Below, one piece after another: positions 10,490 to 19,828 of a stretch of DNA of 37,694 nucleotides. Position 1 is the first letter of the stretch. Every line of letters starts with the position of its first letter. The notes under the pieces were generated by a model, which saw only the letters and a list, made by a program, of their open reading frames with translations, was not told the origin of the DNA and ran no database searches. Source of the stretch: Saccoglossus kowalevskii (taxonomy: Eukaryota > Hemichordata > Enteropneusta > Harrimaniidae); assembly GCF_000003605.2 (NCBI RefSeq), contig NW_003120934.1, forward strand, positions 1 through 37,694, written 5' to 3'. The position numbers were made by a program, and so were the translations under genes.

Positions 10490-10746
10490 TGTATATTGTT
10501 TTTGGATGACAACAGCATTTTTATTTCCCCCACTCACTGTATACTGTGTCACTATATAAGCAGTCCCAGGAGAGAGACCTGATGCAAATGCTTGGTTTCC
10601 ACCGACTGATACTGCGTCAAGTTCATTTGTTGGATCACTTTCATCAGCATATGTTATTTTTGTTGAGTCATAGCTTCCAGGTAGATCCTCCCATGTCACA
10701 AGCATAAAGCTTCCAGAGACTCCAGTTATAGTGAGAACAAAGTCAA
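10489..10746 (-). CDS. Exon 4: FN3 domain 3
   Basis: Residues 206-291. Acceptor attatttcag|TTGACT, donor ACACAA|GTAAGT, phase 1 at both ends, 86 codons. The B-strand Trp lies in FMLVTWEDLPG, the tyrosine corner is GLSPGTAYIVTQYTVSGG, and the exon ends KQYT. The donor directly abuts a 46-bp minisatellite: the last partial repeat unit runs to within a few bases of the splice site, so the array could affect donor recognition. Confidence 0.9.
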
Positions 10747-11130
10747 CTGAAATAATAATACAAAAATATATCAATTTATGGGGCCAAAAAATAGTGAAAA
10801 AAAAAACTGAACTAAGAGACAGACTATAAAATTAAAACAAAATACAATTTTAAGGAATAATTAACTACACAGAATTCAAGTAAAAAAAATTAGTAGCAAA
10901 GGTCTGAACAAGACCATAAGCTAGCAGTTGTCTACAGTAATGTTTTTCATTGAAATAAAAAACAATCTCTAATAATTATCAAATCAGTAGGAGAATTTGC
11001 CTTCTTAGTTAGAAATAAAAAAACATGATGTGTAATCTTTTCCATAAATGGTTTCATTTTTTATTATTTTATTTTATTCCTTGTTGATATATACTGATAG
11101 ACATGTGCATATGGATGAAGAGACAATAAA

Positions 11131-11193
11131 GTTATTATTACATGTATCATTATTATTATTATTATCATTATTATTATCATAATTATTATTATT
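11131..11193. repeat. (TTA)n microsatellite
   Basis: TTATTA trinucleotide tract with interspersed TCA units in the intron between FN3 exons 3 and 4. Confidence 0.92.
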
Positions 11194-11397
11194 GACTGTG
11201 GTGGAAGCTCTTTGATTGCAAGTTCATTTATCAAGCAGTATAAATTTCAGTTTCAAAAGATTAAAAACCAAAAGATTACACTTATTAATACATTTATATT
11301 AATACACTTATAAATACATTTTTTCGCTAGTTCGCCCTCTATGGTTGAAACCAGTGTAGAAAACACTGCTTTAGATCAAACTATAACGCATTGCTAC

Positions 11398-11679
11398 CTG
11401 GTGTAGCTGTTGTTGTCACAGTAGTGCTGAATTTTGCCAGTGCACCAGGTCCACTAACAGTTACCATGGAAATTGTATATTCTACATCAGAGGTTAAACC
11501 ATCAATGGTATATGTTGTTTCATCTCTATTTATGGTGATTGGATCGGATTCAGAGCCACCACTAGGTGTGTAGGTAAGTCGATAACTATCGTATACTCCT
11601 ACTGTTGGGGGTGTGAATGCCAGAGAAATGCTGTCACCAGTGGTGGCAGTAACTGTCAGCGATGATGGTGGATCTGGAA
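11398..11679 (-). CDS. Exon 3: FN3 domain 2
   Basis: Residues 112-205. The acceptor is ttattttcag|TTCCAG; the donor is CCAG|GTAGCA, which lacks the usual +4 A and +5 G and is the weakest donor in the gene. Domain features: a PDPPSSLTV start, and Phe in place of the B-strand Trp (ISLAFTPP). The domain continues with YDSYRLTYTPSGG and the tyrosine corner GLTSDVEYTISMV, and ends in a Thr-rich tail TTVTTTATPG. Length is 94 codons, symmetric phase 1. The DPP start and YRLTYTP strand are strongly FN3-like. Confidence 0.9.
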
Positions 11680-12194
11680 CTGAAAATAAGAACACATACA
11701 CAACATTATTGTGCATTTTCAGGTTTTTTTTTCATAATATAGATGTGAAACATTCTACAAAGTTCATGTTGCGGGGACATACATGAAATGGTACATCCAG
11801 AGTTGCAATTACCTAATAGGTAATGCGGAAAGAGTTCCTTAAGCCCCCTCACCACTAAGCTCGCTGAACCCTAACACTCCATTTTACAATGTAATGTCAA
11901 ATAATTATTACTGACCCAAAGAGGGGTTTCTATAATTGAAATGGAGGAGAGATACTGTAGGGGCATGGTTTGGATTAGAGTTATGGGCAAAAACAGGTAT
12001 GAAATGTTATGCCAGCAAAAATGACTAAAAAAGATGGAGTTAAACCTAATTTCACTACCGTAATTATGATGTACTGATGTGAACATAAAAAACAACACTC
12101 AGGAAGCATTTTTGAATAGCAGCAACAGATTTGTAAACTTAAATGAGAAATACTTATGTGAATGCTAATTTATTTTTGGGATCATTATCTTTTC

Positions 12195-12246
12195 AATACA
12201 AGCCATAATTTATGCAAGACAATACAAGCCATAATTTATGCAAGAG
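12195..12246. repeat. 26-bp direct duplication
   Basis: AATACAAGCCATAATTTATG followed by CAAGA occurs twice in tandem, identical between copies, immediately before MITE copy B. Confidence 0.85.
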
Positions 12247-12258
12247 TATGAAGTTATA

Positions 12259-12470
12259 TACTGTAAAATACTTTATTTTCGCTTGGAATTTATTTTCGCT
12301 ATTTTCACTGAAGGGATGATTCCGTGAAAATAAAATCCAGCGAATATACTTTTTTTCCTATATTTCACATTAAACTCATCAAAAATCAGTGAAAATAAAT
12401 TCTAAGCAAAACGCTCAAAAAGCCTTTTCAGCGAAAATTAATTCCAGCAAAAATAAAGTATTCCACAGTA
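12259..12470 (+). mobile_element. Palindromic MITE-like element, copy B (full length, about 212 bp)
   Basis: It begins TACTGTAAAATACTTTATTT, TCGCTTGGAATT and ends AATTCCAGC, AAAAATAAAGTATTCCACAG, TA: the ends are long inverted complements. TA at both ends fits a TA target duplication, as in Tc1/mariner-type MITEs. The interior carries a second nested complementarity (AATTTATTTTCGC and GCGAAAATTAATT), so the whole element can fold on itself. Copies occur at 3112-3261, 34957-35155 and 35854-36048. There is no coding capacity. It lies 60 bp from FN3 exon 2. Confidence 0.88.
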
Positions 12471-12529
12471 GCTGTAATAATTACAGATTATATTGTCCCA
12501 GCAAAAGTAAATATACGATTTGAACTTAC

Positions 12530-12809
12530 CTGCATCAGATAATGTATTTGCTGTTACTTGTGTAGACTCTCCAGCCACACCGTCTACAAATAGTAGAACA
12601 GTAAAGGTGTACGTCGTTCCTTGCAATAGTCCATCGACTGTGTAATCATTGCTTGTCGTTATCTCTGATGAGGTACCATCAACTTTAGCAGGACTTATAA
12701 AGACATAATACGAAAGTGTTCCTGTTACAGACGGTAGATTCCAAGTTAGTCGTATTGAAATGGTAGTTATATCACTTACAACAAGGTTTTGTACACTTTC
12801 ACTATTTAC
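12530..12809 (-). CDS. Exon 2: FN3 domain 1
   Basis: Residues 19-111 plus one base of codon 112. It starts after a clear pyrimidine tract (tttctttcacag) in phase 0 and ends GATGCAG|GTAAGT in phase 1. FN3 hallmarks are the B-strand Trp in IRLTWNLP and the tyrosine corner in GLLQGTTYTFTV. The N-terminal part, VNSESVQNLVVSDIT, follows the signal peptide directly, so this is the outermost domain of the mature protein. Of the nine FN3 exons this one alone is not phase-symmetric (0 to 1), as expected for the first module after a signal exon. A MITE-like repeat lies 60 bp downstream of its donor. Confidence 0.9.
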
Positions 12810-15800
12810 CTGTGAAAGAAAACAAGACATCCACCATAGTAAACGAGCAATATACAATGTTATTCTATAGATAAGTCATATACTAAACGCAATTTACATG
12901 AAAGTCACGTGCATTTATAATGTTGTCTTGGAAGTCCTGTCAACTACCTAGTCACATTGAATAAACAGATGCATGTGATATTTGTAATATTGTAATATTT
13001 CATAATATTGGCTCCAAGTTCAGTCAAAGCGCCTCTGAACTGAACACACTTATAAACTGAGCTGAATAAACTGAACACTTATATAAACTAAATACCTTCA
13101 AAGTGAACACCTCTCTAAAACAAATATCTCTGTAGCCAACTAACTGTAATTCTAAAAACTTTTTGTTTTGGTTCAAATGTGTCTTATATCATTTTTTATT
13201 ATAAGTGGCATGAACCTTTCGTTCCAAACATTGATTATTTTTTTATACAGAAACAGCCTGAAAATGAAAAAATACATTTGGAGCAATTTCTTATTTTGTC
13301 CGATTCATGAAAATCATAAAAAAAAAAAACATTAAAATAGCTATATGCAATTTCTTTACTATGTGTTCACATACAATTTTGAGATGTGGTGAAAACGTTT
13401 CCGCATAGAAATCAATAGTCAATGGCAATACAACAAATCATTGTTATGACGGTTTCATTTGCATATTTTGCAAAATATAACAAAGGCGTAAAATAAAACA
13501 ATAGTGCAAATACAGTCTCAACACTAATGAGAAATTGTTCAATGTTCAAACGCCACACGCCGTTACGTGCAAAGTAGTGTAATGTACTGTTATCTCCCAC
13601 AGATAATAGATCATGAATGATAGGCTCAGGGTGTTTGTAGTCGAGGATTGTGTTATTAGATCAAATTGATTCCCTTGATAATTATTTTCTTGGCGATAGC
13701 CGTTTTGGCACCATCAGTTATAAAGAATGTATTTGAAGATGGACTGATCCTATTGTGCTTCGTTCACTAGCTGTTATTTTATAAAGAGGATTAATGTCTT
13801 GCAGCTCAAAAAACCGCATTTCGAACGTAATTCCACAAAGCACCATCTAGAATGGATAAGGAATTATACATATAGCACATATACATATGCCAAGATGTAT
13901 TAATTGACAGTTTGTTCACAAATCCTGCTCGTTTTATCTTCTGCAAATATGAAAAATGTGCATGATTACAAAATCTACGAAAAGAAGTGGATTTGGGTAA
14001 TATGAACCCTTAAACTCGCGTTTGGATGAAAAATACAACAACGCAGTTATTATCACATGCTTTCAAGAAGATAATAGGATTTCATACGATAAGGAAAAAA
14101 GATTTCTAACACAAGTTGGGGATTGTGTGTCCATGAGATGAAGAAATATCACCTTTGTATTTTTAGACAAGGTGAATAAAATAGACAATCCTAACTACAG
14201 AACCATACTCATTTACTTAAAAGATAGCAGCTGAAAATTACCAGTAATGACTAGATGGAAAAATACACAACCCTGAATCTCGGGAAACACAAACAACATA
14301 TAGTATTTCAACTAGACACCTAGAGGGCCTTGTATACATGAACCACATACATGTATTCTAGCTGTCAGAAAAAAGTTGTCGACGTTCGACCGTATAATAT
14401 GTGGTAATAGTGACGCACAAACTTCGTGGCGAAATTTCTAACCTAACGATTCACGGGCGACAAACTGTTATATTCAAAACTTGTTCAAACTAACATTTCT
14501 CAACATATTTGCGCTTAAGTGTCAACAGTGAAATGGGTGGCCAGGGTTCAGTAGATATACTATATAGGATTAGTTAAGTGAATTGCAAATGTTCAAGTCG
14601 AATACGTCATACGGTCGTTTCTCAACAAGTGGTCTCTGACAATATGTACCCCGTTCGATTCGATTCTACATAACGTTATATTCAAATAGTCGGCTAAATC
14701 CGAATGCAACTAAAAAATCATCATGTTGGAAGTTAAACAAAATATTCCTATGATAAACACAATACCAGTAGAGCAACTTATTTGAATTTCACTTCTTCAA
14801 AATACTTAATTTACCTCAACAATTTCTTCATATTGGCATATTTAAGCCCAATCTTTAACACTTCCCTTATACTGAATGCCTGCAGCTTTTTAATAGAACA
14901 ATAATTTCACTTATGTGATTTTTTTTGTCAGTATAATGGCTGTTGAGATTCACAGGGTTATATTTTACCAATCACAAAAGGACACTTTGTTAACGGTGAT
15001 TGTGACATTGACGACAACCTACATTATTCTATTTATATTCCTGCAAACCATATGCAATCTTTTTAAATTGAATAAGGTTAAATAAAAATATTCATTACAC
15101 TCAGTTTGTTTTAAATGTATATGTCTGGGGAGTCATAAACCCTCGGTAGATGTGAATAAATATAACAATGACGTAAGCACATCGGGCTTCTTAAGCGTAC
15201 GAGTTGTCATTTGGAGATACCATGTGATCGACACGGCCCATCCGTATGTGAATGCCTTTGCGTGTAACAGTGATCAGCACATAGACCAATAGTTAAAAAA
15301 AAAAACTAAACCTAGGTTGAATTAATATATTTCGTGGGGAAACTTGGTTAAACAAGTTTTGAAAAATGAAAATCTTGTGTTATTGTGTGAGGTCCTTTAA
15401 TACCAAATACATAGGTAGTAGATGTGATATATCGCGTTGTGGGTTCGCAGTCAAACATGATGGCATGTACTCACAAGGAATATATTTTTACCGTCTTTCT
15501 ATAATCAAATATAAAACTTATTCTTCTCTTATTCTTGACTATCCATTAAGAATGTTAGTATTACACTGGCATCAATACCATTCGGAGTAGATGTACCGAT
15601 GAAACGTAGAGGAGTTTTTAGTCGAAGCTGCCTACTGGTAATGTGGTTTGATATTTACTAGAGAGATATTTATAGGCACGCAGGTAACAAGCAGTCAGGT
15701 AGAACAGGGCACGACATTTTGCAGGAAAAGAATGAATGACCCAAATACATGTCCTTTGCGCAACAATCACATAATACGAAGGTTTTGAGCAATTGTTGTG

Positions 15801-16342
15801 GTATAATAGGTCATGGGTTTCTATTGTTCAGAAATGTATGCTTAATGCGTTAATGTACAATTATTTCGTGTCGCACATGTGTTTCCGTGTACAGCTCAGA
15901 TACTAAATTGGCAAATACGGTGTAATATTTTGCATTTTACACGCCTAATACAAAAGATGATTGGATTGAAAACATGTATTGTATTCGAACCCTTTCTTGG
16001 CCAACTTTTTTCAGTAATTTAGAAAGAAGTCAACTCCAGAAGTTACACCTTGACTAAAAATACAATAGCGATTTACAAAATAAGCAACAGTTCAACAATT
16101 AGCTGCAATAATTACACTCTGCACATATGAATTCAAGTGCGGTCGGTTTAGATTAGCATAAAGACAAAGAGACAAGTGTGGATTTACAAAAATAAACCAA
16201 CGGCCCAAACAGTGGGTCACATGACCAAACGTGGTATAAGACTAGATGCGTTCGCAATGACTGTCCTGAGCATGCATAGAGTTGAAAGACTCAGGAAAGA
16301 ATCTATACTGTCCTGACATTAAAACAACTGCAATTCACTCAC
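12810..16342. other. First intron of the FN3 gene, nothing recognised
   Basis: A 3.5-kb phase-0 intron between the signal peptide exon and FN3 domain 1. AT-rich with short random open frames. No further FN3 exon or other domain was seen on either strand, and no strong repeat. Confidence 0.6.
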
Positions 16343-16396
16343 CTTGTGAGTAATAGTTGTCAAGAAGACAAACACAAGAATAATTAATTGAGTCAT
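16343..16396 (-). CDS. Exon 1: signal peptide of the FN3-repeat protein
   Basis: The exon encodes MTQLIILVFVFLTTITHK (18 codons) and ends AAG followed by the donor GTGAGT, phase 0. The uninterrupted hydrophobic stretch IILVFVFL after a short N-terminus is a typical signal peptide core. The ATG at 16396 has A at -3 (gaaacATGact). The next exon begins in phase 0 with VNSESVQN, so cleavage is expected close to the exon junction. It is too short to be found by ORF length. The assignment rests on the frame match with the only phase-0 acceptor in the FN3 series, at 12809. The minus-strand sequence just upstream holds a small direct repeat, TTCAAATAAGGT, twice (about 16434-16460). No TATA box is evident. 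Confidence 0.82.
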
Positions 16397-17084
16397 GTTT
16401 CCACCAACGTTAAGGAAGTGAATGTTCAAGGTGACCTTATTTGAACCACCTTATTTGAATGCCGGCCTCGCTTTCGTTGCAAAGCTTCGTCGATAAATAA
16501 AGTAATTATTAGACCCAGATATCGACATAAATTTATGTAATTGAAATCAGTAATGCATTTCTATAAAGGCATCCGATGTGAAGAATCATCGAGCATTGAC
16601 AGTACCGGTGAAAACCAGCCTTTGACTGACGCTTGCAGTGTCAACCAAAAACGTAGGAAGCACTGATTAAGCGGCGCCTTTGTTCTTGACAACTGACGAG
16701 ACAATTCATTGAACGCGACTGAAATGACACTGCCGGTCGGGCGCTTTACCTGAGTGATGGAGGGTGTAGATATCAAAATTGTTTACAATGGCGACGCTCA
16801 ATACAAACTCAATGCAATCTGTGTCGAGAAAAGAACTTTTGGGGTAATGCTTTGATGCCCGATCAATGAGTATCCGACGTGAAATAGCATTCGCTTTCTA
16901 AGCACAGGTTTCTTATTTTGACAATTTAAAGAAACGCCAGGAATATCTTGACCAACCCATGACTTATGACGGCTTTATGTGTAAAATAAAACGTTCCACG
17001 ATGTTGGTTGTCCACATTGTTCAGAAACAGCGGCACGACATTTTGCACGAGAGGGCGAGTTATGCTCGCCATCCTTAATTATAA

Positions 17085-17205
17085 AATCTTAGACTCATTT
17101 AGAAACGCCATTTCCTGCATTTTGAGGGTTAAATTTAAATAATACGAAGGGTTTCAGCTTGATTTGTCCCCTCCCCATCCAACACTTTTCGAGGGCAACT
17201 GCCAT
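17085..17205. repeat. Diverged dispersed repeat, copy 1
   Basis: GAAACGCCATTTCCTGCATT then TTGAGGG, followed downstream by GGGTTTCAGCTT and TTTTCGAGGGC. The same ordered blocks recur, with substitutions, at 19115-19215 (GAAACGCTAGTTCATGCTAT, TTGAGGGG, GAGTTTCAGCTT, TTTTCGAGGGG). This suggests two old copies of one interspersed family. Confidence 0.55.
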
Positions 17206-17284
17206 CGGTAGCGTCACCTCTGTTGTTATTCCGGCCTTGTTAGTTTAAACATTTTTGTTTCCAAATATTATTTGTAGCTACTCC

Positions 17285-17725
17285 GAAAACTAAGCTGACC
17301 GCTAAAGAAATCCCGACTGGACGCGTCTGTGGACATTTGACTGATATTAATTATTCATGTGTCATTGTTTATTCATGAGTGGGTGTGTGAAAGTAAACGT
17401 GACGTTTTAGAGATTGATTCGATTCGATCGCAGAGATAGATATTTTAACTTTTTTTAAGCGCAACGGCGATACTTTCATCCATGTTTACTGAACACAAGT
17501 CGATTTAAATGTCCAATGTATATAATTAGTCTTTCAAAATCGCCGGGACCTCAGAAGTGAAAGGTCACGTACATTAACATAGATAAGAGATGGCGTATAC
17601 AGCTGCACTTTGATTTTAATTAGCATAATCACCGGAGTGATTTCGCTCCGATTTTCACTCCAACGCAGGGGGTCGCCTGCAGATGCGTCCAGTCGGGATT
17701 TCTTTCGCAGTCACGCTAGTTTTTG
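17285..17725. mobile_element. 441-bp inverted-repeat element between the sulfotransferase and FN3 genes
   Basis: The left arm at 17285-17332 and right arm at 17676-17725 are near-perfect complements over about 46 bases, with an identical core AAAGAAATCCCGACTGGACG. The interior has no long open frame but contains a second stem (GGAGTGATTTCGCTCC at about 17635). No target duplication was seen. On the minus strand the interior carries the only near-canonical polyadenylation hexamers found downstream of the sulfotransferase stop (ATTAAA at about 17615-17620, AATAAA at about 17368-17373). Confidence 0.7.
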
Positions 17726-17966
17726 CGATCGCGTTAAAAAAGCTAAATTGACAATTGATTATATTTTTTTGTAAAACAAAAAAGAAGTCCCGACTTTGCC
17801 AGTCTAACAGGTGATATATGCAGCAGTATCGAATATTATTCGTGTTGGGATTCACTATTACAAATTTTTTGAAAAATTATTGAAATTATTTCCAAAGCAA
17901 AAAGTTCTTTTCTCCCTAACGATGAGGGAAGTAAATCCACAATGAAGTTGTCAGTAGGTGAACAAA

Positions 17967-18337
17967 TCAGTTTCTTATTTCCAACTCCTCAATATGATAT
18001 GGTGGTTTGAAACCACTTTCCTCCAATAGTACAGACACCTGATCTATAACAGAAGTGATATTCCTGCGCATATCCGGTGTGAAAGCTGCATACTGCAAAG
18101 TCTTGTCTACGTCATTCTTGCGATGGAAGGCGCCCTCCAGATTCCGCGTTATACAAAGTAAGCGCCGATTGGTTGGGGGAATGTGCAGGAAATCTAACAT
18201 CCGGGTAACTTCTCCGACAGGATCGTTGACCACGTCTTCATATCGTGACATCATTATTGGTTTGTCGAATGTGTTCAGCCATAATTTGATGAAATGGATC
18301 CACTGGCCTGTTAGAGCTTTAACAGTTTCACGCCATT
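17967..18337 (-). CDS. Sulfotransferase exon 4: C-terminal catalytic half, stop codon
   Basis: Residues 221-343 and TGA (17967-17969). Acceptor tatttttacag|AATGGC, phase 1. It begins EWRETVKALTGQWIHFIKLW, then MMSRYEDVVNDPVGEVTRML (the sulfotransferase RYEDL-type segment with the following Asp-Pro), FLHIPP, and RRLLCITRNLEGAFHRK. That last motif is characteristic of the WSCD family C-terminus. It ends LEESGFKPPYHIEELEIRN. The plus-strand 138-codon open frame across it is an antisense shadow. No AATAAA was seen within about 250 bases downstream. Confidence 0.9.
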
Positions 18338-19361
18338 CTGTAAAAATAAGAGTATACTTTTTCAATATCACGTGTTTTACTGAATCACATACAGATAACA
18401 CACTATTGGGCTTATTTGTCTGCAGACACAGACAAGTACTTCAAGTCAGTCGTTACTTGAACAGTACTTGAACCTTGCCAATGTTTTATTCACTTATTCA
18501 CAAGGTCATCGAATTAACTTGATTGTTACACCTCGTCAGCGTTGTATTTAATTTGAAGTCATTCAGTTAACTTGACCGTTACCCCTATTATTAACACTAA
18601 CTGAGAAAAAAACTAACATGTAATCTAAAACAGGGATTAGTGTTGTACTTTTGTCTTGATTTATCTATAAAAACATCGCTTTATCTCCTGGAATACCCAA
18701 CTTATATTAGGTCGCCTCGAAATGCGTGGCAATTATCACATAATGTTATATGTACATCTCATACTAATGAATATATCAACTGTAAATATATCCTAAAATA
18801 AATCCAAATAATTCACGGCAATACACGACGACATTCGAGTGTAGACAATTATAGAAATTCTTAGATTTGTTCACCAGTGTTACCTTAAAGCACGGTGGTT
18901 ATCACCTCGTGTCATGTTTGATATTGGCCTCAGCGACATACAAAACGTGGATAAAAAATTAAATTGATTGTCTACACGAAATCGGACGCCAGTTTCACGG
19001 TCAGAGGTGGGGCACTCAATTGTGCATGGGAGTGAGATCTGCACACCGTCTCTCGCACCGAATGCGCGACCTTACTAGGGGGTCTGGGCCATACTCCCCC
19101 TTTTTGAAATCTAGATCTTCTGAAACGCTAGTTCATGCTATTTGAGGGGCACATTTCTCTGACACAAAGAGTTTCAGCTTCATTTGGAACAATGTTTTCG
19201 AGGGGCGACCTCCCCTTTTATCCCCCCATGCCGCCGCCACTGAAGGCGGCTGTAATGCTCATATGATCGAATTCAATATTTGTCTTGTTATTAACACTGA
19301 TCTGCACACCACTGCGTAATTACTTTAATAGTTACTCATATAAGCCCACTGTGTTACTTAC
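18338..19361. other. Sulfotransferase intron 3
   Basis: About 1 kb without coding signal. Holds a CACGTG E-box at 18369 and the second copy of the dispersed repeat (about 19115-19215). Confidence 0.6.
19115..19220. repeat. Diverged dispersed repeat, copy 2
   Basis: Same block order as 17085-17205, in the same orientation. Lies in sulfotransferase intron 3. Confidence 0.5.
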
Positions 19362-19556
19362 CTTGATTGTTCTGCATATCTGCTCCCCAGTTAGCCACCC
19401 CAACATGACCCTGTGTCCTTCTGTTGTACTCGCTGATGATTCTGTCAAATGGATTGCGCAGTAATATGATGGCGGCCGAACTTTGTTTGAGAGATTTGTG
19501 TGTTTTGATGACGAGTGTCCTGCCCGAATTCCATTTCAGTGTTTCCCCCAAGAAAC
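19362..19556 (-). CDS. Sulfotransferase exon 3: KTH and 3'-phosphate-binding motif
   Basis: Residues 156-220; donor AATCAAG|GTAAGT, phase 1. Contains GRTLVIKTHK (residues 167-176) and IILLRNPFDRIISEYNRR (185-202). Arg189 and Ser197 sit in the R-x7-S spacing that contacts the 3'-phosphate of PAPS in sulfotransferases. It ends GHVGVANWGADMQNNQ. The acceptor is a tandem NAGNAG site, tacAAGCAG|GTTTC. Splicing at CAG gives the start used here; splicing at AAG would start at 19559 and insert one extra residue (Gly-Phe becomes Ala-Gly-Phe). Confidence 0.88.
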
Positions 19557-19666
19557 CTGCTTGTATGAACACATATATCGAGAAGTGTTATTGTGTGCTG
19601 GTCATAGTGTCCCAATCCTCGTATAATTGGATGATGTCGATCACGTGACATGTCGTAAATACTCAC

Positions 19667-19828
19667 CTCCACGTGCCAATCTTGCATCATTATAATACGA
19701 CCCTGTGGAAATTCCCGTCGCTTGTTCCAGTAAGTGTCTCACCCACGTATTGCCTGATGAGGGCGCACTGGCGAGAGCAACAAGTGGCAGACTGTGTGGC
19801 GGCGCTGGTTCTGCGGTACAGTTTATTT
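19667..19828 (-). CDS. Sulfotransferase exon 2: PAPS 5'-phosphosulfate-binding loop
   Basis: Residues 102-155; acceptor ttttcatttcag|AAATAA, donor GGAG|GTGAGT, 162 bases, phase 1 both ends. It has no internal ATG, so it is missed if exons are sought as ATG-started frames. It encodes [16 protein letters not shown] (residues 115-130), then [10 protein letters not shown] and [20 protein letters not shown] (124-130) is the sulfotransferase P-loop-like 5'PSB motif, and EQATGI plus TGSYYND are hallmarks of the WSCD group. This exon links exon 1's stem to exon 3 in frame, which strongly supports the gene model. Confidence 0.88.

Larger units (their letters stand above)
348..16396 (-). other. Gene locus: multi-FN3-domain secreted or membrane protein, 5' part, ten exons
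   Basis: Ten exons were joined from consensus splice sites on the minus strand: a signal peptide exon, then nine exons of 83 to 97 codons, each a complete FN3 domain. The joined reading frame is 825 residues with no stop and runs off the left edge, so the C-terminus (transmembrane segment, phosphatase or other domain) is not visible. The first intron is phase 0. All others, including the donor at the left edge, are phase 1, the usual arrangement for shuffled extracellular modules. FN3 chains like this occur in receptor tyrosine phosphatases of the PTPRB/PTPRJ type, tenascins and other adhesion or matrix proteins. The linker-rich, Thr/Ser-rich domains with GLxPGTxYTITV-like motifs look most like those two groups, but the parent protein cannot be named. 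Role by inference: extracellular adhesion or ligand binding. Confidence 0.85.

Noticed and set aside
9721-10559. Plus-strand open frames over the 46-bp repeat
   Set aside because: They are by-products of the minisatellite and its insertion, and they read antisense into FN3 exon 4.
16561-16776. 71-codon minus-strand open frame just upstream of the FN3 gene start
   Set aside because: The composition looks moderately protein-like, but there is no splice link or known motif, and it lies in the 5' flank. Not called.
15706-17048. GGCACGACATTTTGCA occurring at about 15708 and 17032
   Set aside because: A single 15-16-base match without extended similarity; chance or very old repeat remnants cannot be separated.
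18055-18471. 138-codon plus-strand open frame
   Set aside because: Antisense shadow of sulfotransferase exon 4, whose protein pattern and splice sites are convincing.
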